Assembly (NCBI GenBank): GCA_900321365.1 | Contig: ONVT01000024.1 | Location: 1-9,831, forward strand | Direction: 5' to 3' | DNA from: an uncultured Eubacteriales bacterium | Lineage (GTDB): Bacteria; Bacillota_A; Clostridia; Lachnospirales; Lachnospiraceae | DNA length: 9,831 bases | Shown: piece by piece, positions 6,114 through 9,831 of the stretch | How positions within the stretch are numbered: the first letter of the stretch is position 1 | How the letters are laid out: the number at the start of each line of letters is the position of its first letter | Notes under the pieces: model-generated | Told to the model about the DNA's origin: nothing | What the model saw: only the letters and a program-made list of their open reading frames with translations | Database searches by the model: none | Position numbers and translations under genes: made by a program

Positions 6114-6965
6114 TTACTCGTCTTCCTGTACTCCCAGATACGCGTCGATCACATGCGGGTTGGTCTGGATCTCGGCAGGCGTGCCCGACGCGATCATGCG
6201 CCCAAAGTCCAGCACGTAGATGCGGTCCGAGATCTCCATGACAAGATCCATGTGATGCTCAATGACAAATATCGTCAGGTCAAACTGATCCTTTATCTGC
6301 CGGATAAACTGCGCAAGCTGCAGCGTCTCCTGCGGGTTCATGCCCGCCGCCGGCTCGTCGAGGAGCAGGAGCCTGGGCTCTGTCGCAAGGGCACGCGCAA
6401 TCTCGAGCCTCCTCTGCTTGCCGTAGGGAAGAGAGGTCGCAAGGTCATCCTTGTTTTCCTCAAGTCCCACCAGCTTCAGAAGCTCCAGCGTCTTCTCACG
6501 GTTCGCCCTCTCCTCCGTCAGATTCAGGCGCAGCGTCGCGCTCATGAAGTTTGCCTTCGAACGCATATGGCGCGCGATGAGGACATTCTCGAATACCGTC
6601 AGCTTTTTGAACAGACGGATATTCTGGAAGGTTCTCGCAATGCCGAGCTTCGTAATCCGGTCCGGCGTCTGTGAGATGACCTTGTCGTAGGCCAGTGCAT
6701 TGTCGCCCTGATAAAGCTTTTTCATCTTCCCGCGCGGATGGTTCTCCACGATCGGTTCTCCATCAAAATAAACCACACCGTTCGTCGGCTCATAGACGCC
6801 CGTGATCACATTGAATGCCGTCGTCTTTCCGGCACCGTTCGGCCCGATCAGGGCGACAATCTCGCCCCTGTTGACCTCCATGGAGAAGTCATTTACCGCC
6901 ACAACGCCGCCAAACTGCATGGTGATATGCTCCATGCGGAGCACATTCGCGTCAGACTTACTCAT
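6114..6965 (-). CDS. livG: Branched-chain amino acid ABC transporter ATP-binding protein LivG
   Basis: This 283-residue cytoplasmic ATPase powers the LivHM channel. Visible motifs are Walker A GPNGAGKT (41-48), the Q-loop at Q114 within RTFQNIRLF, an LPYGKQRRLEIARAL signature (179-193, the degenerate form usual for LivG), Walker B LLLLDEP with D-loop AAGMNP (199-211), and the H-switch at H237 in VIEHHMD. The end, NPHVIDAYLG, is diagnostic of LivG. It is about 28 residues longer than E. coli LivG because of an extra segment around residues 75-103 (RGKMKKLYQGDNALAYDKV and following), upstream of the Q-loop. The start at 6965 overlaps livM by 8 bp and has an AAGGGGG purine tract about 9 nt upstream. 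It probably works as a heterodimer with LivF. Confidence 0.95.
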   Translation of the reverse strand: MSKSDANVLRMEHITMQFGGVVAVNDFSMEVNRGEIVALIGPNGAGKTTAFNVITGVYEPTNGVVYFDGEPIVENHPRGKMKKLYQGDNALAYDKVISQTPDRITKLGIARTFQNIRLFKKLTVFENVLIARHMRSKANFMSATLRLNLTEERANREKTLELLKLVGLEENKDDLATSLPYGKQRRLEIARALATEPRLLLLDEPAAGMNPQETLQLAQFIRQIKDQFDLTIFVIEHHMDLVMEISDRIYVLDFGRMIASGTPAEIQTNPHVIDAYLGVQEDE

Positions 6966-8028
6966 GAGCGGATGCCCCCTTCCTCTTCTTGCGGCTGAAG
7001 AACTTCATGAGGCCGGACAGCGAAAGCTCGTGGTCGCCCATGATGCCCTGGCGCGCGAACAGCACGATCGCCATGATGACAACAGAAAACACAACCTTGC
7101 GGAAGCCCGAGCGGAGCAGCGGAACCTGCCAGTCTCCGATCAGAAGTGGAGAATCGAGGAATCTCAGCCACCATTCGGAAGCCGCGTAGAACAGGAATGT
7201 CGCAAGCACGGAGCCTGTCACAGAGCCGAGGCCTCCGATCACGACGATCAGCAGGATCTCGTAAGTCATGTTCGACTTGAACGCCTGCGCCTGGATGGTC
7301 GTCTGGTACATCGCCAGCAGCGCGCCGCCGACCCCCGCAAAAAACGAGGAGATACAGAAGCTCATGCGCTTGTGGTGGGCAAGATTGATTCCCATGGCCT
7401 CCGCCGCGACCTCGTCGTCGCGGATCGCCTTGAACGCCCGCCCGAAGGATGAGTTGATCAGCAGCACGATGAGCGCGATGCAGATTGCCGACACAATGAA
7501 CGGAAACATCAGCGTCGAGAAGCTCGGATACTTGCGGAGCATATTCGATCCGTTTGTCAGCGGACCGAGCGTATCCCACTGGAAAAATGCGCGTACGATC
7601 TCAGCAAAGCCGAGGGTCGCGATTGCCAGGTAGTCACTCTTAAGCCGCAGCACGGGAAGTCCGATCAGCCACGCCAGGAGCGCGCTCACGAGGCCGGCAC
7701 AGATCAGTCCCACCCAGAACGGAACAGAGAACTTGACGATGCCGCCGTCAAAGTACTGATAGACGCTCGCGCGGTCCGCCGCCGGAATCGTCAGGATCGC
7801 GTAGGTGTATCCGCCGATCAGCATGAAGCCCGCCTGGCCCAGTGAGAAAAGCCCCGTAAAGCCGTTCAGCAGGTTCATGGCAACCGCGACCAGCGAATAG
7901 ATGCAGCTCTTCTTCAGAACCGTCATGACGATGCCTGTCTGAGGCAGGACCTGGTCAAGCACCGCGACCAGCGCGACTGCCGCCGCCAGAAGGACGAGAG
8001 CAAAGATGAGATCTTTCTTATTCTTCAT
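6958..8028 (-). CDS. livM: Branched-chain amino acid ABC transporter permease LivM
   Basis: This 356-residue multi-pass membrane protein is the second channel subunit, pairing with LivH. Family motifs are in order: an N-terminal hydrophobic helix (about 8-25), NGFTGLFSLGQAGFM (55-69), RLKSDYLAIATLGFAEIVR (128-146), the ATPase-coupling loop around FKAIRDDEVAAEAMGIN (199-215) and VIGGLGSVTG (263-272). The C-terminus (about 345-356) is a short Lys/Arg-rich cytoplasmic tail. The ATG at 8028 has a very strong AAAGGAGG site (8042-8035) six bases upstream. Its last codons overlap the livG start by 8 bp in the arrangement ATGAGTAA, so translation of livG is probably coupled to livM. Confidence 0.93.
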   Translation of the reverse strand: MKNKKDLIFALVLLAAAVALVAVLDQVLPQTGIVMTVLKKSCIYSLVAVAMNLLNGFTGLFSLGQAGFMLIGGYTYAILTIPAADRASVYQYFDGGIVKFSVPFWVGLICAGLVSALLAWLIGLPVLRLKSDYLAIATLGFAEIVRAFFQWDTLGPLTNGSNMLRKYPSFSTLMFPFIVSAICIALIVLLINSSFGRAFKAIRDDEVAAEAMGINLAHHKRMSFCISSFFAGVGGALLAMYQTTIQAQAFKSNMTYEILLIVVIGGLGSVTGSVLATFLFYAASEWWLRFLDSPLLIGDWQVPLLRSGFRKVVFSVVIMAIVLFARQGIMGDHELSLSGLMKFFSRKKRKGASAHE

Positions 8029-8043
8029 ACCGTCCCTCCTTTC

Positions 8044-8928
8044 TCAGACCTTGTCCGTCGCGGCTTCGCCGAACAGGCCGGTGGGCTTGAACAGGAGCAC
8101 AACGATCAGAAGCACAAAGGTAAATGCGTCCGAGAAGGTCGTCCAGCCCGCACCCTTGATCAGGTTCTCGACAATACCGATCAGCATGGCGCCGATGACC
8201 GCGCCGGGGATCGAGCCTATGCCGCCGAACACGGCAGCGACAAACGCCTTCAGGCCCGGCATGCCGCCCGAGGTCGGGATGACCGACGGATAATTCGAAA
8301 AGTACAGAATCGAACCGATCGCCGCCAGGAAAGATCCGATCGCAAAAGTCATGGAAATGACCCTGTTCACGTTGATTCCCATGAGGCGGCTGGTCTCAAA
8401 GTCCGTGGACACCGAGCGCATCGCCATGCCGATCTTCGTGTGGTTGATCAGCTGGATCAGCACCACCACGAGGATGATCATGAGAATCGGTGTCAGGATT
8501 GTAACCACCTTCGTCGTTGCCGAACCGATGGTGACAGTATTCGAAATAAACGGGATCGTCGGATACACCTGCGCCAGGCCGCCCGTGATGTACAGAGCCA
8601 GGTTCTGAAGCAGATAGGATACGCCGATCGCGGAAATCATGACAGACATCCGGGGCGCATTCCGAAGGGGCCGGTAGGCGACCTTCTCGATCGCAACGCC
8701 AAGGATGACGGTCACAACAATCGTCAGCGGGATAGAGATATACAGCGGCAGAACCGTGGTCGAGTAGATCATCACAAGGCCCGCAACCATGAAGATATCG
8801 CCGTGGGCAAAGTTGATCAGGCGCAGGATGCCGTACACCATCGTATAGCCGATCGCGATGAGGGCATACTGTCCGCCGACCGAAATACCCGCGAGCAGGT
8901 AAGGTAAGTTCTTAGACAGAAAATCCAT
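8044..8928 (-). CDS. livH: Branched-chain amino acid ABC transporter permease LivH
   Basis: This 294-residue, almost wholly hydrophobic protein is one of the two membrane subunits that form the translocation channel for branched-chain amino acids. Family hallmarks are visible: GYTMVYGILRLINFAHGDIF at residues 27-46, the cytoplasmic coupling-loop stretch around AMRSVSTDFETSRLMGIN (169-186) that contacts the ATPases, and G.IPGA.IGA...GI.EN at 238-255. Length matches the family (about 290-310). The ATG at 8928 is supported by an AGAAGGA Shine-Dalgarno site at 8942-8936, 7 nt upstream. The gene follows the binding protein after a hairpin-rich spacer and precedes livM by 15 bp, so livH and livM are co-transcribed. 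A urea (UrtB) or other HAAT permease is possible by family, but the five-gene order and lack of urt neighbours favour amino acids. Confidence 0.93.
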   Translation of the reverse strand: MDFLSKNLPYLLAGISVGGQYALIAIGYTMVYGILRLINFAHGDIFMVAGLVMIYSTTVLPLYISIPLTIVVTVILGVAIEKVAYRPLRNAPRMSVMISAIGVSYLLQNLALYITGGLAQVYPTIPFISNTVTIGSATTKVVTILTPILMIILVVVLIQLINHTKIGMAMRSVSTDFETSRLMGINVNRVISMTFAIGSFLAAIGSILYFSNYPSVIPTSGGMPGLKAFVAAVFGGIGSIPGAVIGAMLIGIVENLIKGAGWTTFSDAFTFVLLIVVLLFKPTGLFGEAATDKV

Positions 8929-8945
8929 TGGGTAGTCCTTCTTCT

Positions 8946-8969
8946 GAAAAACCGGTTACCGGGTTTTTC
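8946..8969 (-). terminator. Terminator-like stem-loop directly before the livH ribosome binding site
   Basis: On the minus strand the sequence is GAAAAACCCGG, loop TAA, then CCGGTTTTTC: ten pairs with one bulged base at 8961. The run of five T on the 3' side resembles an intrinsic terminator, although the T-run pairs with the A-run on the 5' side. Only about four bases separate its end from the AGAAGGA Shine-Dalgarno site of livH (8942-8936). It could act as a leaky terminator or attenuator, or influence ribosome access to livH. This is inferred from sequence alone. Confidence 0.5.
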
Positions 8970-8972
8970 CGA

Positions 8973-9009
8973 GGATTATTCCGCGGCGTTTTGCCGCTGC
9001 GGAAAATCC
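8973..9009 (-). repeat. Stem-loop 4: about 15-bp stem
   Basis: The arm at 8979-8988 pairs continuously with 8995-9004 (ten pairs including one G-T). After a one-base bulge at 8978, GGATT at 8973-8977 pairs with AATCC at 9005-9009. The loop is TTTTGC. It is one of the tandem hairpins between livJ and livH. Confidence 0.65.
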
Positions 9010-9016
9010 GGTCATC

Positions 9017-9045
9017 TTCCGCTCAGCTGCAGGCAGCTGGCGGAA
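9017..9045 (-). repeat. Stem-loop 3: 13-bp stem with one bulge
   Basis: TTCCGC (9017-9022) pairs with GCGGAA (9040-9045), and CAGCTGC (9024-9030) pairs with GCAGCTG (9033-9039). A single T bulge lies at 9023. The AAAA following at 9044-9047 reads as TTTT before the stem on the minus strand, so a terminator orientation would be on the plus strand, where no gene needs it. Confidence 0.65.
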
Positions 9046-9090
9046 AACACAATGCTTACTGAGAAACACTCTCATACAGGAACGACCGAC

Positions 9091-9115
9091 GCGGAACGCC
9101 CGACGGGCGTTCCGC
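9091..9115 (-). repeat. Stem-loop 2: perfect 11-bp GC-rich hairpin
   Basis: GCGGAACGCCC (9091-9101) and GGGCGTTCCGC (9105-9115) are exact reverse complements around a 3-nt loop. This is the strongest uninterrupted stem in the spacer. No T-run follows in either direction, so a role as mRNA 3'-end or processing barrier is more likely than classical termination. Confidence 0.75.
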
Positions 9116-9121
9116 ACCGGA

Positions 9122-9159
9122 ACAGGAACATCCTTCTCATCTGCAGATAAGGTTCCTGT
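9122..9159 (-). repeat. Stem-loop 1 of the livJ-livH spacer
   Basis: ACAGGAAC at 9122-9129 is the reverse complement of GTTCCTGT at 9152-9159. The stem gains three more pairs (CTT 9133-9135 with AAG 9149-9151). The loop contains the self-complementary ATCTGCAGAT at 9139-9148. No T-run follows on the minus strand, so it does not look like an intrinsic terminator. Confidence 0.6.
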
Positions 9160-9213
9160 CACTTTTTACTTTAACCCACAGGCGCATTCCTGAGCCTGCA
9201 GGCTTCGTTTTCT

Positions 9214-9831
9214 TTACTCGCTGACACCCTGAGTCGCGACAAACTCCCAGGAACCAGTCTCGTTGTTCGCCTTCTTGACAACCGCTTCGCTGCGGACTGC
9301 GTCGCCGTTCTCGCCGAACTCGATGTGGCCGGTAACGCCGTCATAGGTGGTGTCCGCGATCGCCGCCAGGACATCCGCCGGATCAGTGGAGCCGGCATTC
9401 TTCATGCACTCAAGCGCTACGAAGTATGCGTCGTAACCCATTGCGGAAACCGCCGCGATGGTGTCGTCGCCGCCGTTGTTCGCAAGAGCAGTGGAATCGC
9501 CGTTGATGAACTCCTTGATGCCGGAGTCGAATTCATCATCCGCACCTTCCTGATAGAAGGTGGTGACGAAGATCTCGATGTCCTTGCCCTCTGCAGCACT
9601 CAGGATAACGTTGGAATCCCAGGTATCGCCGGCAAGAAGCGGAACCGTGACGCCCTGTGTGGAGGCAGCCTCGATGATCAGCTGTGCAGCCTCGGTAGAG
9701 GTCGGAGCCATGATGACATCAACGCCTTCATTCTTCGCGGTCGTGATGTAGGAAGTGAAGTCAGCGGTTTCAGGCGGGAATGTCTCCTCGATGACCTCTC
9801 CGCCGAGCTTCTTGAACGCATCGCTGAAGTA
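9214..9831 (-). CDS. livJ: Branched-chain amino acid ABC transporter substrate-binding protein, C-terminal part
   Basis: This is the last 206 codons of an extracellular solute-binding protein; the start, signal peptide and first lobe lie beyond the right window edge. The frame is open to the edge (reading YFSDAFKKLGGEV...) and ends in TAA at 9216-9214. The stretch with FKKLGGEV, an ET.P....DFTSYI motif and VDVIMAPT is typical of the Peripla_BP_6 (LivJ/LivK, type I periplasmic-binding) family, as is the later GYDAYFVALECMKNAGSTDP and the GVTGHIEFGENGDA strand near the C-terminus. In this family the lipoprotein or periplasmic-type receptor captures leucine, isoleucine, valine or related ligands outside the membrane and delivers them to LivHM. 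It is followed on the same strand by livH, livM, livG and livF, which supports the role. Ligand specificity cannot be read from this fragment. The symbol livJ is by family and position; livK would fit equally. Confidence 0.93.
   Translation of the reverse strand, partial: YFSDAFKKLGGEVIEETFPPETADFTSYITTAKNEGVDVIMAPTSTEAAQLIIEAASTQGVTVPLLAGDTWDSNVILSAAEGKDIEIFVTTFYQEGADDEFDSGIKEFINGDSTALANNGGDDTIAAVSAMGYDAYFVALECMKNAGSTDPADVLAAIADTTYDGVTGHIEFGENGDAVRSEAVVKKANNETGSWEFVATQGVSE

Larger units (their letters stand above)
8929..9213 (-). other. 285-bp livJ-livH intergenic region with five stem-loops
   Basis: No credible gene lies here. Read on the minus strand, the spacer holds five successive inverted repeats (9159-9122, 9115-9091, 9045-9017, 9009-8973 and 8969-8946), preceded by a 12-bp palindrome AGCCTGCAGGCT at 9204-9193, only 9 nt after the livJ stop. 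The region ends in the livH ribosome binding site. I saw no convincing sigma-A promoter inside it. Stable intercistronic stem-loops after a binding-protein gene are known in other importers (for example the malE-malF spacer of E. coli), where they stabilise the upstream mRNA and lower downstream expression. The same role is inferred here. Confidence 0.6.

Noticed and set aside
8956..9162. 68-residue minus-strand open frame in the livJ-livH spacer
   Set aside because: It runs through four of the five hairpins, has Arg/Cys-rich composition like translated palindromes, no good ribosome site and no resemblance to a known small protein.

Overview
All eight protein genes in this window lie on the minus strand, so transcription runs from high to low coordinates. 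GC content is fairly high, the Shine-Dalgarno sites are of the AGGAGG type, and there is a consensus sigma-A promoter. The TelA/XpaC gene pair is characteristic of Bacillota. Together these suggest a moderately GC-rich member of the Clostridia, plausibly Lachnospiraceae. That assignment is inferred from gene families and style, not from a marker gene.

Right part (9831 to 5199): a branched-chain amino acid (LIV/HAAT-type) ABC importer in the classical order. It comprises a substrate-binding protein cut by the window edge (9831-9214), the permeases LivH (8928-8044) and LivM (8028-6958), and the ATPases LivG (6965-6114) and LivF (6020-5199). livH and livM are 15 bp apart and livM/livG overlap by 8 bp, so they are almost certainly one transcript. 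The binding-protein gene is separated from livH by 285 bp holding five consecutive stem-loops, the last of which abuts the livH ribosome binding site. This layout fits differential expression of an abundant binding protein and less abundant membrane parts. A further hairpin region lies between livG and livF, and LivF carries an unusual N-terminal extension of about 38 residues.

Left part (5057 to 284): three genes of a probable membrane-stress module. They are a TelA-family protein with a long alanine-rich N-terminal extension (5057-3528), an XpaC-family protein with a hydrophobic hairpin, a possible winged-helix segment and an Ala/Gln-rich tail (3443-2025), and a multi-pass membrane protein with an N-terminal four-cysteine zinc ribbon and a Tyr/Gly/Gln/Arg-rich linker (1837-284). 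The third gene has its own promoter (TTGCGA, 17 bp, TATAAT at 1922-1894); a weaker promoter candidate precedes telA. TelA and XpaC are known neighbours in Bacillota, and the third protein is a candidate partner.

Left end (1 to 283): no gene. Three palindromic structures are stacked here: a 121-bp near-perfect imperfect palindrome containing A-run/stem/T-run terminator geometry (1-121), a 69-bp hairpin (148-216), and a GC-rich terminator-like hairpin just after the last gene (233-258). No tRNA, rRNA, CRISPR array or transposase gene was seen. I see no clearly new defence or biosynthetic system. The most notable items are the TelA-XpaC-zinc-ribbon trio, the hairpin array in the liv operon and the large palindrome at the left end.
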